Origin: Tillus elongatus
Lineage: Eukaryota; Arthropoda; Insecta; Coleoptera; Cleridae
DNA length: 64,000 nt
Assembly (NCBI GenBank): GCA_964006375.1
Contig: OZ023267.1
Location: 85,855,406 to 85,919,405, forward strand
Direction of reading: 5' to 3'
The position numbers and the translations under genes were made by a program. This document shows, piece by piece, positions 12,981-25,969 of this stretch. The notes beneath the pieces are model-generated. The model ran no database searches. It was not told the DNA's origin and was given only the letters and a program-made list of their open reading frames with translations. Within the stretch, counting starts at the first letter, position 1, and each line of letters begins with the position of its first letter.

Positions 12981-13235
12981 TTCGAACCATGCACAACATA
13001 CCCAGTATATTTCACTTTAAATTTCAAATTCGGGGCTATTACACTCAAGTAGTAGTTCCTCTTGTATTGGCACCATCCTTGTATTTACACACCCACAAAT
13101 ATCCCCCAGCCACGCACGTATCTCCATACACGTGCACGTACAACCGTATGCTCACATATTCATTAACACATTTTCTCGAATTGTTCTACACACATACGAA
13201 ACTAGTAAAAGTGGATAAAACAGACACATTTCAGA

Positions 13236-13585
13236 GTCTCGGTGGTTCGGTGGTAGAAACGTGTACCTCTGAACCTAAGGGTACTGGGTTCGATTCCCAG
13301 GGTTCCCCTTTTACTTTTTCAGTACGTACTGTAAAATTAACAACAGCCGAGGTTGTGGCATTGTATTTGAGCAAGTTGAATGTCTGCACGTTTCCTCTTT
13401 CCGTGGTGGCGTAAAGCCATCAATCTCGTGTCCGTGTAATGTTGGGCACGTTAAATATCCCTACCCTCCGTACATAAAGGCAGGGATTCGCTAAAGTTTC
13501 CAAGATAGTATGGTGAAACAGCTTTCTGGCCTCAGTGATTCGCCATAGTCGCAGAAATAGACCGACGTTAAAGAAACAGGAACAC
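13236..13585 (+). mobile_element. tRNA-derived SINE, copy 1
   Basis: The 5' region carries RNA polymerase III internal promoter boxes: a box A-like TGGTTCGGTGG at about 13243 and a perfect box B GGTTCGATTCC at 13287-13297. The body of about 280 bp is shared with 57164-57513 (minus) and 62850-63205 (plus), including CATTGTATTTGAGCAAGTTG and a terminal GCCATAGTCGC...AGAC...CGAC block. SINEs are transcribed by Pol III and mobilised by a partner LINE, which I could not identify by a shared 3' end. The ORF at 12989-13414 crossing it is not a gene. Confidence 0.8.
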
Positions 13586-13589
13586 AACA

Positions 13590-14330
13590 TCCATTTTGAG
13601 ACGTATGCATACGCAATGCATCACACAACTTAATTATCTGCATTTTAAGACGTATCCATACGCAATTCACCACACGATTTATTCGCATTAAATACACTGC
13701 TTTTGGTACTGTTTACGTATTTAAATTTATACCCCAGACAGAATTTTTTGTTTTGTGAAAATTTTGCATTGCATATTTTTTAACCTTTTTCTTAAACTTA
13801 TAATTCTGTTTTATACCTCTTATTCCCGAAGGTTTCCAATGTTTAAATCATTTTGGTCCAACAAAAGAAATGAAGAAGTCCTCATATTAACCGTCTTCTT
13901 TGTCTGGGGGATAGTAAGACATTGCTCCATGTTTTTACAAGTAGGGTAGCCGTGACGTAGAAACTCGTCTTTACTTTTTGTAGAAACTATATTATTGACA
14001 CAACTCCCCAGATATTGACTATTTTAGAATCGAGCTGATTGTGAAGCAAATCAGTATTATAATAAAAATTTAAACAATGTTTCTATAATAAAATTATGTT
14101 CGTTAGTAATGATAAATAACACTATCGCATGCAGACCATCAGGACACAATTCCACATCGAAGCACAGACTCTACTAAAGAGTGGTAAGCCATCATCAAAT
14201 TTTGTTCCAAAGTTTATTAAATACATGTATCATCCTTCTCGTTCTGTTATTTATGTATTCAACATGAGTTGTCCAAGAGGCCGATCAGCGTATAAAACTA
14301 AATATTTAAAGAACTATATACACTAACACA
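13590..14330. other. No recognisable feature
   Basis: Short ORFs only (13755-13949 and 14129-14326). Neither resembles a known protein. Confidence 0.4.
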
Positions 14331-14334
14331 TTCG

Positions 14335-14622
14335 TCCCCAGCCCTACCGTCTCGATTCTGGACTGGCAGTCCCACAGCGGAAAGCATACGAATTAAGTCT
14401 CTTCGCAATTTAAGCTTAAATAATTATTTGATAAATTCTCTTGAAATTAGCACATAATTTTCTCCGATTTTTCAAAGGGTCCTTCCCATTTTGTGTCATC
14501 TATTGCTAATACTGTGCCATCGGCGTATGATATGATCCTGCATTTACCTTCCATTTCAACCAGGATATCGTTAGCATATGTTAAAAACAAAATAGGACCA
14601 ATTACTGACCCTGTTACATTGT
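14335..14622 (-). pseudogene. Non-LTR reverse transcriptase fragment (3' part)
   Basis: On the minus strand this reads GSVIGPILFLTYANDI followed by ISYADG, the RT palm block normally ending in YADD, with the second catalytic Asp changed to Gly. A further family-like segment (SLNCEET in place of SLNxxKT) extends to about 14335. The upstream part of the same RT resumes at 18262-18345, so the 14624-18260 DNA transposon sits inside this older retrotransposon. Confidence 0.65.
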
Positions 14623-14623
14623 A

Positions 14624-15232
14624 CAGGGTGGCCAATTAAGCGAGGTAAGCGGCTGTATCTCGGAAACCGTTCACCATAGAGCTTTTGGAAAAAAATATAT
14701 TTAGTAAATGTGGCCAAGAAAAATCGTTGGAAATTATTTTCAAGTTCGTCAGATGCCTGCTAGGGGGCGCAACACCAAGAGGAAATGGAAAAAATAGGAT
14801 ATCTCAGTAATATGTCTAGATAGACTGTATTGAAAATACCTGCAAATAAATGTCGTGTGTATCACGAACAATTTCTGTTGAGACTATTTTTCTCTGTCTT
14901 CAGATAAAGTGGTGGGGTAAGGCAAACATTGATTAGGAAAAAATGCAATATCTCTGGATCGCCTCATGGGAAAATATTGAACTAAGTGTCATTTGAAAGA
15001 GTATTTCTTTCTCTATCAACTGCATTGCAAGTCATGTCTTTGTTATTGTTACTGTAATCACTAGATGGCGCTTTTTTTAAATTTAACACATTTTATGATT
15101 TTTCTCAAGAAACCTAAATACATTGATATAAATATTACTACATAGATAGAAAGAAGACACAATGTCAAAGCAAGTGGTGAAAATCCCAAGTCTCTATCTT
15201 TTGTTTAACCGGAGATATTAATGAAAAACTGA
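14624..15232. repeat. Left long terminal inverted repeat
   Basis: About 609 bp that recurs in reverse complement at 17345-18260 with high identity by eye. The inner end is near GGAGATATTAATGAAAAACTG. Confidence 0.8.
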
Positions 15233-15293
15233 TACTGAAACCTAAAACAAAATATTTCATTCTCTCTGTATGTAATTCTAAACTATAAGCACT

Positions 15294-17085
15294 TTAGTGT
15301 CTACTTAAATGCTCAAAGTGTCTGCCGTCACGTTCTACACACTGCTCGAGCCTATTTCGGGTAGAAAAAACGGCAGCTTCCACTTCCGCTGTTGACAGAC
15401 TACGAATTGCATTTCGGACTCTATTCTTCATATCTTCCTTGCTCGTAGGCTTAGTCTGGAATACAAGGTCCTTTATTCGTCCCCACAAATAAAAGTCTAA
15501 GCATGTTAAGTCAGGTGAGCTCGCTGGCCAGGGAAATATGCTTCCTCTTTCGATCCATCGGCCTGGATACGTCTCATCGAGATGTTCTTGCACATTAATT
15601 AAAAAATGTGATGGACAACCATCGAGCTATAGAAACATTTTGCCTGGTTTCACGGGGCAGATCTTCCGATAAAACTGGCAATTTATTTCTTAGAAACTTA
15701 GAGGTTACCATTAAGAGGCTGGTCAAAGAAATAGGAGCCAATAATTGTACCTCATATTACGCCACGCCATACATTAAGACTCCAACGTCCTTGATGTTGA
15801 ACTTCTGGCATCTAGTGGGAGTTCTCGGTAGACCAATAATGCATATTATGCAAATTCACATTACCGTCGCTATGAAAAGTAGCCTCATTCCGTCCAAAGA
15901 ACTTGCGTTAAAAAATTAGGATTTTCTTTGATTATGTCTAACATCCAATGGCAATGATCCATCCTCCGATCATAATCCTGCTCATTCTGCGCTTGATTCA
16001 AAACAATATGATAAAGGTGTAGTTTAAAAATCAAAATAATTATCATTATATATTCAAAAGGACATTGTAATAAAAATATGTTTATCTGCTGACATAATAG
16101 ACGCATAATGTTATCGGATTTAAGTAACATAAAACTGTTCATTATACAACAAGAGTGTTCACTCAAGCTAGACAGTTACGTCATCAACAATTCATAAAGC
16201 TTAACTGTTACTACGTTGAAAGTTGAACAGTTGTGCTAATTTAAATGTTGTCAATAGACTTTGAGTAAAATAGTACGCATATACTAAAAATCAACTAAAT
16301 TCGAGAAAACGTACTTGTTCTTGATATGCGTAGATTTTGGTGGTTGATAATGTAACTGCCTAGCTTGGATGAACAGCCCATAGTGCGATAATGAGATTCA
16401 CTATAGCACTATTGCTACTACAACGAGAAACCAAACACGAATCTTTGGCTAACTAATTCAATAATAAAAACAAACAAACACTACATTCACACCAATGAAA
16501 TTAAGTAAACAAATGTCAGTTTCATCGTATTGCAAATAAAATCCAAATCTTTTAAGGGTCTTAAGTTTTAATGAATGCCAGCAGATAAACTTTTGTATCT
16601 TACTCGGATCATAAACGATCATTATGGTGTCATGTCGTGTTACCATAACATAATTTTTACGACTGTCGTCTGATCATTTTCACAACCACCATTATGATAC
16701 CTCTGAGATAAATAACAATAACTATTTTGAATTTCACGATATAATAAGCTTACCTATACTCTTTTAAAATAGTTTGGATGGTGGTCCGTGATATTCCCAA
16801 GTCAAGATGCAATGTTCTTGTGCTAACATGAGGATTAAATTCTATATATGCCAAAACATTGATAATATTTTCTTCAGTTCTGGCAAAACGGCGTCTCCGC
16901 AGCACTGGTCCGCTTAAGCTTCCAGTTTCACGTAAGTTTTGTACCAAGCGAGGAAAAACTCTTCTGTTGTAATGGTAGCGATTCGGATACCGCATTGCAT
17001 ACACTCTTTCAGCAACTGCCGTATTTTGAAAGCACTCAAAGTAAACACCAATCATATCAACGGCTTCATCATTTGTAAACAACAT
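15294..17085 (-). pseudogene. Transposase of the long-TIR mariner-superfamily element
   Basis: The N-terminus (17085 to 16750) begins MLFTNDEAVDMI and is a paired helix-turn-helix region of the type annotated as DUF4817 in insect transposases, with a second HTH at HVSTRTLHLDLGISRTTIQ. A gap with no readable transposase follows (about 16170-16750). From about 15905 down to 15294 come the catalytic core and C-terminus: WTE (first Asp replaced by Glu), LDGCPSHF with the second Asp, and SPDLTCLDFYLWG with the third Asp about 41 residues further, then a family C-terminus ending in HFEHL. Stops and frameshifts at about 15594-15885 make it a pseudogene. It would bind the terminal repeats and catalyse excision and integration at TA. 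Confidence 0.8.
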
Positions 17086-17344
17086 TTTTATATTTAAATT
17101 ATACACGAAATAACTCAGAGTAACTAATTTGACGTTTCTTTAAAGTTTTGTCTTTTTTCCAAAGCCTACCTATTTCAGTTTTAGAGTATAATTATTGGAC
17201 CGAACGAATAAGTTATAATTGCGTTAGGAATGCGTAAATAAGTCTTATTTTTAACAAAAAACTATAAAACTATATTTGCAAATTAAAAAATTTCTGTTTT
17301 CAATCTTTAAATTAGTCAATGCTGAAAGTGTTTTGTTTAAATTC

Positions 17345-18260
17345 CAGTTTTCTCAGTTTTTCATTAATATCTCCGGCTAAACAAAAGATAGAGACTTGGG
17401 ATTTTCACCACTTGCTTTGGGCTTTAGTCCTCTTTCTATCTATGTAGTAATATTTATATCATTGTATTTATGTTTCTTGAGAAAAATCATAAAATGTGTT
17501 AAATTTTTAAAAAGCGCCAGCTAGTGATTACAGTAACAATAACAAAGACATAACTTGCAATGTATTTGATATAGCAAGAAATACTCTTTTAAATGACACT
17601 AAGTTCAATATTTTCCAATGAGGCGATCCCGAGATATTGCATTTTTTCCTAATTAATGTCTGTCTTACCCCCACCACTTTATCTGAAGAGTTGGAGAAAA
17701 ATAGTTAAAACATAAATTGTTGGTGATACACACGAAATTTATTTGCAGGTATTTTTACCCTAAGCATATATGTCAAATGAAAATGTCAAAATTTTTGTCT
17801 TGTAATTAATATCAGTATTTTGGAAGAATTTTTTGGTTTAAGAGGAGGAGTTATTGTAAAATGAGAGCTGAACATTTAGTGTGGTAGTCCAATTATTAGT
17901 GGCAGAAAGGAAGTTCAAAATTATTGAATATTTAACAAAACTGTAAATGTGACAGTGGCAAGATTTGGCAGTTCCCTTTAGGCAAGTCAGAAATCAAAAT
18001 TGTGTTTATTGCAAGCACAAGCATTAGGCTTATTTGTAAAACACATTGTAAAATTATATACTAATAAATATACTATACTATATAATATACTATATTACTG
18101 AGATATCCTATTTTTTCCATTTCCTCTTGGTGTTACGCACTTGAAAATAATTTCCAACGATTTCTCTTGGCCACATTTACTAAAGATATTTTTTCCACAA
18201 AGCTCTATGGTAAACGGTTTCCGAGATATAGCCGCTTACCTAGCTTAATTGGCCACCCGG
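17345..18260. repeat. Right long terminal inverted repeat with insertion
   Basis: This is the reverse complement of 14624-15232. Homology stops after GCAGGTATTTT at about 17757 and resumes at TATTACTGAGATATCC at about 18090. The roughly 330-bp insert ends in a TATACTA-rich stretch and shows no recognised structure. Confidence 0.75.
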
Positions 18261-18261
18261 T

Positions 18262-18345
18262 ACATTCGTTTTATTGCTATACACAAAGCCGACTTAAACC
18301 CTTTGTTTTATTTCCTTTAAATAATTAAAAATATCATGTCACAGT
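18262..18345 (-). pseudogene. Non-LTR reverse transcriptase fragment (5' part)
   Basis: The minus strand reads a segment like the RT block (YLKEIKQRV...VGFVYSNKTNV) that normally precedes GVPQGSVxGP. It is the continuation of 14335-14622 interrupted by the long-TIR element. Confidence 0.55.
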
Positions 18346-18574
18346 TTTATAACAACATAACATTAACCATTACGCAAACTTGTAGCGTGGATACACATAA
18401 TTTAGAACGCCACAAACTATACTCTTATTGCATCCCTTATCCTTCACAATCCTAGATTTGAATTTGCATGTCTAGTTTCGACAGCCCAATAATTAATTTA
18501 AGTGTGCAGAGCCAAGTGGCAAACATTCTGCTAATAATAGTTGTGACCACGTAAGCTCCTTTATGCAACTTACT

Positions 18575-21519
18575 TTTTTATATTTTAACAACACACCACG
18601 AGGGCTTACAGCCTAAATACTATCGTACCGTGGGTGTCAACAAGGAGAAAAGACGCAACTTGTTAATTCTGGACTTGAAGGTATGGAGGTTCGGGGGAGA
18701 AGGAAAAACATGTGCCGGCAAGGAATTCCACAACTTGGAAGTCCCGGGGACAAAAGAGCAGGCATAACAAGATGTTCTATGTCTGGTCACCTGGACAGTA
18801 AAAGGGTGCATTCGCTCTGTTCCCCTGGTAGATCTGTTGGGGGCAGCAGGTGGAGGAACTATGGAAGAAAGCTCATCATCTGACCAGTGCCCGTGCAGAT
18901 ATCTATAAAAGAGAGAGAGGTCACCAACGGTACGTCGGTGGGCAAGAGATAACATCCTTTGAGTGAGGGTAGGGTCACCGATAAGACGTATAGCTCTATT
19001 CTGAATGGAGTCCAGGATAGCGAGTGTAAAAGCGGCAACGGCACCCCAGATGTGGGAGCAGTATTCGAGGTTTGGCCTCATTTGTGAAGTATATAAGGTA
19101 TAGAGATTAGCTGGTGAAAAATATTTGCGAGCCCAACAGAGAAAAACTAATTTCTTAGCAGCCGCTTCTACAATCGATATGACATGTTTGTGCCAATTGA
19201 GATTTCGATCCACAGAAATGCCAACAAGTGAAAAGGACTCATTACTTTGAATAATTTGGTTGTTCATTGTGATGGGTCTAGGGCTGGTGTATCTGTTATG
19301 AGATAGAAATAAAGACTGAGATTTGGTGGGGTTGAATTGTACAAGATTTCTACTTCCCCAGTCTAATATTTTTGGAGATCCACGGAGACTGAACCCTCCA
19401 TGAGTCTGTGATCCTCATCTAATTGGGCTAAAGAGACAGGCTTAGAATATTGTATATTTGAGTGGAGGGTATTGTCGTTCGCGTAACTGTGAACTGGGTT
19501 AGATGTGCTAGAGAGGAGGTCATTGATGTGAAGAAGAAACAAAGTAGGGGCTAAAGCTGAACGTCGAGGAACTCCTGCATTAATTGGATACAATTTAGAG
19601 GAATGGCTATCCACGACAACAGAAATGCTCCGAGGAAATTTGCTGTCGAGGTACAGAGTTTTGGTGGTAGGCCATAGACCGCAACTTTACTAAGTAGGGC
19701 TGCGTGCCCGACCTGGTCGAATGCTTTGGATATGTCTAGAGCGACAATCTGAGATTCACCGTGTAGTTCCATAGACTTCTTCCAAGAATGGGTAACAAAG
19801 GAAAGGAAGTCGGCAGTTGATCTGCGCTTACGGAATGCCTGTCGTGGATTAGACTGTGTTTTTCAAGAAATTTTAGTAATTCGGTGTTTATATACTTTCC
19901 ATCACTTTAGAGACGACTGACAGGACAGAAATAGGCCTGTAGTTACTAGGAAGCGCTTTGGGTCCTTTCTTGGGGCGGGTTGTACTCGAGTAGTTTTCCA
20001 GTTACTAGGGAATATGCCTCTATTGTAAGATGTCTGAAACAGACGAGTCAGGGCAGGAGCAAGTTCTGGTGCGCAGTTTTGAGAACAATTACTGGGATCT
20101 CGTCAAGGCTTTCCTGGTATTAAGAGAAGAGAGCATCTTTCGTACCTTTTTAGTTTTGAAAATGATATCCGTCATTTAATGCGCGACATTAGGGACTGTT
20201 TGTGGTTGAACATTTGGAGGTGGGTTGATAGTAGAATTGCCGGCGAACAACAAGACAAAAAGTTCAGCCTTGCCCAGGGCGGTACAAACAATATCATCCC
20301 CTGAAACAAGGGGTGGGAACGTGCTCTTGCAGAAATTATTCCCGATAGATTTAACAAGAGTCCAGAAGGGTTTGCTGCCGTTGGAGCTTGAAAAGACTTT
20401 GTTTTTGATGTGGTTATTAAACGAGTTTTTTGCCTCAGAAAGAATGCGGACATAGCGGTTACTTGCGTCGTTAAATGCTTGACGGTTTTCTTGACTGGGA
20501 TTATGTAGAAGCGTTTTGTGTGCTTTGACCTTTTCAAGTCTGGTATTGACCCAGGATTCAAAAAACCAGGGCTTTGGAGTGGCTGAAGAGGTATTCAGTG
20601 TACGTGGAATAAATAATTCCATGCCAGCTTGGGTAGTTTCGGTGACGTTTTGTTCTCACAATCACAGGGGTCACATCAGAGAGGTCACGATGAAAGAAGC
20701 AGACAGACGCCCATGGAAATGAGGAAAAGTAATCTCGCATTTCGTCCCAGTTCGCGGAGTTGTAGTGCCAAACGATACGTGGGTGTGATAACTGTGTGAC
20801 CTGGGGTTGCATTGCGCAGGAAGCAGTGACCATGCCGTGGTCTGAGCGACCATGGGGGGCGGTGACTGATATCTTATAGCATTCAGGTTTTGTATTAAGA
20901 AGAAGATCGAAGGGCTTTGAGCTGTGTGTTGAGATGCGAGGAAAGTAAGTAGGTTGCTTAACCATATTGGCTAAAGAATTGCTGACTGCAAGGGCCTCTG
21001 CGGATCTCCCTTGTGGATCGGTTTTTAAAGATCCTAGCCATTCCTTATTATGGACATTGAAGTCACCAAGAATAGCGACCTCGGAGGAAGGATATTCAGA
21101 AATCAGATGGTATGTTTTTCAGAAAGGCAGTCGAAGAGCTGGACAAAGTTGTTGTCAGAAGGTGATCGGTAAATGCAACAGATAAATTTAGTTGCAGCCC
21201 TAAAAGAGAGGTTCATCCAAAGTATGTATTTTCTTCTAGCTTCTAAATTGGGAACTCTGGTGCAGGGTAGATTGCTACGGACGTATGTGCACACGCCTCC
21301 ATGCAATCTTAAGGAAGTGAGGAGCTCACACACCGGGAAATTAAGGTGACTAGTGGCTGTTTTGGCACTGATTTGGGTTTCGGTGAGGAAAAGGAGTTGG
21401 GGCCCACTAGCCTGGAGGAAATGGTGAACGGAGTTAAGGTTAGAATTTAGGCCCCATATATTCGAGAAATATATGTTAAATCTTGATGCTGGCGCCCCAT
21501 GTACACCTCTCTCCCGGAG

Positions 21520-21520
<1 letters not shown>
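18575..21520 (-). mobile_element. Non-LTR retrotransposon (CR1/Jockey-like), decayed
   Basis: Reading on the minus strand from about 21.5 kb down, this holds endonuclease, reverse transcriptase and a C-terminal region, all with frameshifts. The 3' end near 18575-18620 (CCCTCGTGGTGTGTTGTT on the minus strand) is shared with a second, 5'-truncated copy at 59990-60180. The 5' end is not defined. No RNase H domain is seen, which with the C-terminal LWNSLPAHVF motif fits CR1/Jockey-type elements. Confidence 0.75.
18620..21333 (-). pseudogene. Endonuclease-reverse transcriptase ORF2 relic
   Basis: The endonuclease portion (about 21333-20560) shows GGVCTYVRSNLPC, the ICCIYRSPS block, a GDFN block near 21060 and SDHGMV (the SDH motif). 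A linker with KPWFFESWVNTRLEK and FNNHIKNKVFSSS leads to the RT. The RT has ALDISKAFDQVGH (the first catalytic Asp region), an AGVPRRSALAPTLFLLHINDL block (normally GVPQGSVLGP) and SYANDNTLHS (normally YADD). The tail (19267-18620) has NLNWHKHV, a thumb region and PGTSKLWNSLPAHVFPS. At least four frame changes and altered catalytic residues show that it is inactive. Confidence 0.8.
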
Positions 21521-22659
<1,139 letters not shown>

Positions 22660-22775
22660 ATTCATTGATTGTTGTTGCCCTTACTTGGTGAAACTGGTCC
22701 ATTCTACATACAGACTTGGAGACTAAACCGGTTTCGCTGCTTAACAGCATCCTTAGAGAAAAATTTGGATTAATA
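22660..22775 (-). repeat. Dispersed repeat with degraded hammerhead-like motif
   Basis: The minus strand reads CTAAGGATG, then GCTGTTAAGCAGC (a self-complementary stem II candidate), then GAAACCGGTTT. In the hammerhead core the first strand should be CTGATGA; here two positions differ. ACCGGT after GAA is palindromic, as in the retrozyme-like family at 54.8 kb. The flank is related to 1680-1815. Confidence 0.4.
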
Positions 22776-23944
22776 CGAAATCATAACAACTTTGTCTAAG
22801 AGAGAAGGAAATGTCTCTGTGGAGAAAAAGATGGACAGTTTGTTTACAAAATGTAAATATGTCAACACTTCAATGAAACGTAGTAGATTTGTTGATAGTG
22901 AATTAGCTGCAGCACACAGTTAAAAGTAATATAGTTCCGTATGAAATATTTCTGAAGAGTGTGATTAACTGCAATTAAGGTGGAATACAGTGTGTCCCAA
23001 ACTGGATAGGAATGTATTGGTATCTCCGTTATTATTAGAGATACGGAGACTGTTAAATTAGTAATGTTTTGTAGAATTTTATGCCCGTTCAAAATATGAC
23101 TTGTATTTTCCCTGCCTTATTTCGTTTTCGAGTTATTTTGACAAAAACCAAATTTGTCGATTTTTTTTCTTCATATCTAAGTAGGCGTTGATGTGACATG
23201 TCTAAGACTTGCACATTATCAGGACACTTTTTACAGAGTAATGTTCTTGTGCTATTCTCAACTTTGGATTGTGATTTGTTTTTGAGCTACAGGTATCAGC
23301 GTTTATTTTTATTATAGCAGCCATATTGTATTTTTTTCTCATGTGATAGACTGTGAAAAGAGCTTTCCTACGATGTACAACATGCTTGAGAAATCTTGTA
23401 ATTGCACTGACAATTTTGAGAAAACCCGTTCTGAGGATAGTATACTATGAAATCCAATACCAGAAAACAAATGACAAAAAAAAAGTGTTTAAAAATCAAT
23501 AGGCCATGGAGTCTAACAATAGACTTTTAACATAATTTGACATAATTTTCCGAATTGATTCACGATAAAAAAATAGGAACTTTGTGCACACCAATGAATC
23601 GGCTCATTATTGCAAATGATATTTTGTATTACAACATTATCCTAAAAAATTGTTATAATTTAATTAAATAGGTAAACCTAGTGAATAACTAAATTTACTA
23701 ACAGAACTTAATAAAAAAACAGATTAATGATTTACGAAGACGCCTTTGAAAATAGTTTGATTTTTAAAAGTAAGTCAACTGAAAAACAACAAAAGAAAGG
23801 TTGCTATGGATATAACACTATCGCGACAATTAAGAATACTATCATTCTTAATTATCTGAACAATTTGAGGTGTATTTAACACGTTGCTTAAAATTTTGTA
23901 CTAAATAGTTTGTTTTCTGTTTATTTTAAATATTATTTAACAAT

Positions 23945-25469
23945 ATGTTCAGTAATGAAGAATATTTTGACATGTTGGAATGTTATATTCGTTCTAACCG
24001 AAATACTGAGGCAGTTGCAAATTCATATCAAAACAACTACCAGAAAGACGACAACCAAACACCAAAATATTTCGCAGTATAGTGACCAATCTAGTGAACG
24101 ACGGTAGCTTCCACGCAAAGAAACTACCAATGCCTAGAAATGAAGAAAGAAATAATGCCGTCTTACAGCTTTCAAACGAAAACCCTCCGTAATCTGTTCG
24201 GTTTTGTGGTGAACAATGACGTTCCAAAAAGTACCGTACATCGTGTATTAAAACAAAGTCATTACCATCCATACAAACCTACAATCGTACAAGGCTTAAA
24301 TGTTGACGATTACCCTAAGCGACTTCAATTTTGCAGACGGTATCAAGGACAATGTCAGCAAGATGAAAATTTTCATTTGAAAATAATTTGGACTGATGAA
24401 TCCGGACTTACAAATTGTGGTGTATATAATCGCCATAATGGGCATTATTGGGCAAATGAAAATCCCCATCTGAGGGAAGAAAGACAATTGCAACACAGAT
24501 TTGGTATTAATGTTTGGTGCGGCTTATTAGGTAAAAACCCTTATTTTTATTTGTAGATTAGTCAGTTAATTTTTTAAAAAAATCAGGTAACTTCATTGTT
24601 GGTCTGTTCTTCTTTGAAAATAATTTAACCGGGGAAAAGTATCTTAATCTATTGAGAAATGATATCTTACCAACAATTAGAAGAGTTCATGATAATTTAG
24701 ACGACATTTGGTACCAACAAGAGGGTTGTCCAGCTCACAATGCTCAAAGAATCGTCAAAGAATTTTTGTACCAAAATTTTAATAATCGTGTCATTTGTAA
24801 CAATGGGCCGGTTCATTGGTGTGCTCGAAGTAGTGATGTGCAAAACCGTTATTTTCTATTAACGGTTGAAGCCGTTTACGTTATTTCATAACAACCGTTG
24901 AAAATAACAGCTTCAGTTATTTATCTGTTATTTTGAACTGGATAGTCGATCGATAGTATCCTACATTCCTAAATCTGTGAGCGAGAGCGAGCACACTAGT
25001 ATAAATAACGTGTTACCTGTTAAGTAATATGTTATGAAGTAAAGTCCGCTCTATACTGCATAGCATACCCATTCATATTTATGATTCCCAGTCTCATGTC
25101 CATTCATCCCGTTAAATAGTTAAATTTAACAGTTGCCGATGAAAACCGATGTTTATTCATCGAACTTAGTTGCAGTGGAACTGAAACAGATACAAGTCCG
25201 AATTCTAGTTGAGTGTAAAAAGCGTTATTTTGTACCTGTTATTTTTATAAATCCATAACTGGTGGTTACCGTTACGGCTCGACAACCGTTTAAAAATAAC
25301 AGACAGTTAAAAAACGACCCATCACTAACTCGATATAACACCCATGGATTTTTATTTTTGGGGTACTCTGAAAAATGATGTGTATAAATCCGATCCACCA
25401 CAAAATGTCAATGAATTACGAAACAGAATCACAGAAGCTATAAATCATTTTAACCAAAACACCCTTACC
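23945..25469 (+). pseudogene. Mariner-superfamily transposase relic
   Basis: From the ATG at 23945 the protein starts MFSNEEYFDML, a DUF4817-type helix-turn-helix start. It shifts frame near 24060-24200 and continues with VPKSTVHRVLK, then IIWTDESGLTNCG (first Asp), WANENPH and INVWCGLLG. After a gap near 24560 comes the second catalytic region with QQEGCPAHNAQ (Glu in place of Asp at 24718-24750). The third region is split by an insertion: the first half ends at CARS (about 24830) and the frame resumes at about 25330 with DITPMDFYFWG and a short C-terminus. Confidence 0.75.
24831..25327. mobile_element. Small hAT-like non-autonomous element inside a mariner transposase
   Basis: It starts TAGTGATG and ends CATCACTA. 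Both subterminal regions carry AACNGTTATTTT-type motifs in inverted order. The surrounding transposase reading frame resumes directly after it, which fixes the insertion. The 8-bp flanks GCTCGAAG and ACTCGATA match at 5 of 8 positions, so a hAT-type 8-bp duplication is possible but degraded. It encodes nothing. Confidence 0.6.
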
Positions 25470-25900
25470 AGATGACGTCCAAGATGGCGACTGTCGAGCG
25501 CAAAAATTCAATAAATTAAAAATTTTAAACGACGGTGGCACCATCTGTCTAAATAAAAAGACCTGTCATTTTGATTTTTATAAAAATGACGTATGTAAAG
25601 ATGACGGTTGGCGCATGAGCATATCAATTTTTTTATTAAGCGGCGCAGAGGCATAGTGTTTGGTGTCATGGTAATCGTCTTGATGAGTGGAATTTAAAAA
25701 CAGTATCGGCCGTCTCCGTAGGCGGCGGCGGGGGCTGGGCCCCCGGTCAGAATGAGATTTTTAGAATCTGAATCGAGATTTGATCTAACCCATCTCAATA
25801 AGAAGACCTGTCATTTTGGTTTTTATAAAAATTACGTATGCAAAGATGGCGATTGGCGCATGCGCAAACCAACTTTCTTTGTAAGTGACGCAGAGAGTAG
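25470..25900. repeat. Polinton-like terminal block (left), with direct repeat
   Basis: It begins AGATGACGTCCAAGATGGCG. Bases 25470-25650 match the reverse complement of about 41330-41523: the AGATGACGT start, CCAAxATGGCGxCT, AAATTAAAAATTTTA, CATTTTGATTTTT and CGGTTGGCGCA blocks occur in the same order. A second direct partial copy lies at 25797-25895. Polinton terminal repeats start with AG, which fits, but no 6-bp target duplication is found between the two ends. The block may be a terminal repeat or a repeated regulatory region. Confidence 0.55.
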
Positions 25901-25969
25901 ATAGTGGGACACTTGGGAGGACCGATCGCAGTCTTCTGATTGGCTGTGACGCCAGAGTTGGGTGGAGTG

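Larger units (their letters stand above)
14624..18260. mobile_element. Tc1/mariner-superfamily element with ~600-bp inverted repeats
   Basis: CAGGGTGGCCAATTAAGC at 14624 is mirrored by GCTTAATTGGCCACCCGG ending at 18260, each next to TA. The inverted repeats are unusually long: the left spans about 14624-15232, and the right about 17345-18260 (longer because of an insertion of about 330 bp at 17760-18088). Sample matches include the Pol-like blocks AAGATAGAGACTTGGGATTT and AATGAGGCGATC in reverse orientation. A minus-strand transposase relic lies between them. The reverse transcriptase reading frame resumes across the insertion, which supports the boundaries independently. Confidence 0.85.
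22988..25469 (+). mobile_element. Mariner-superfamily element, right end lost
   Basis: The left terminus CAGTGTGTCCCAAACTGG follows TA at 22986-22987. The transposase relic begins at 23945. The C-terminal coding region ends abruptly at about 25469, where Polinton-type sequence begins, so the right end has been removed or displaced. A 497-bp hAT-like element interrupts the transposase at 24831. Confidence 0.65.

Noticed and set aside
13240..13310. Possible tRNA gene (box A and box B present)
   Set aside because: The same head is followed by the same 280-bp body in three places, so it is a SINE. The anticodon arm is degraded.
20225..20965. Plus-strand ORFs within the 18.6-21.5 kb element
   Set aside because: The minus strand carries clear endonuclease and RT motifs; the plus ORFs are antisense shadows.
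25720..25750. GC-rich GGCGGCGGCGGGGGCTGGGC as a promoter or G-quadruplex
   Set aside because: The G-runs are too few and uneven for a confident quadruplex, and no downstream start is close.
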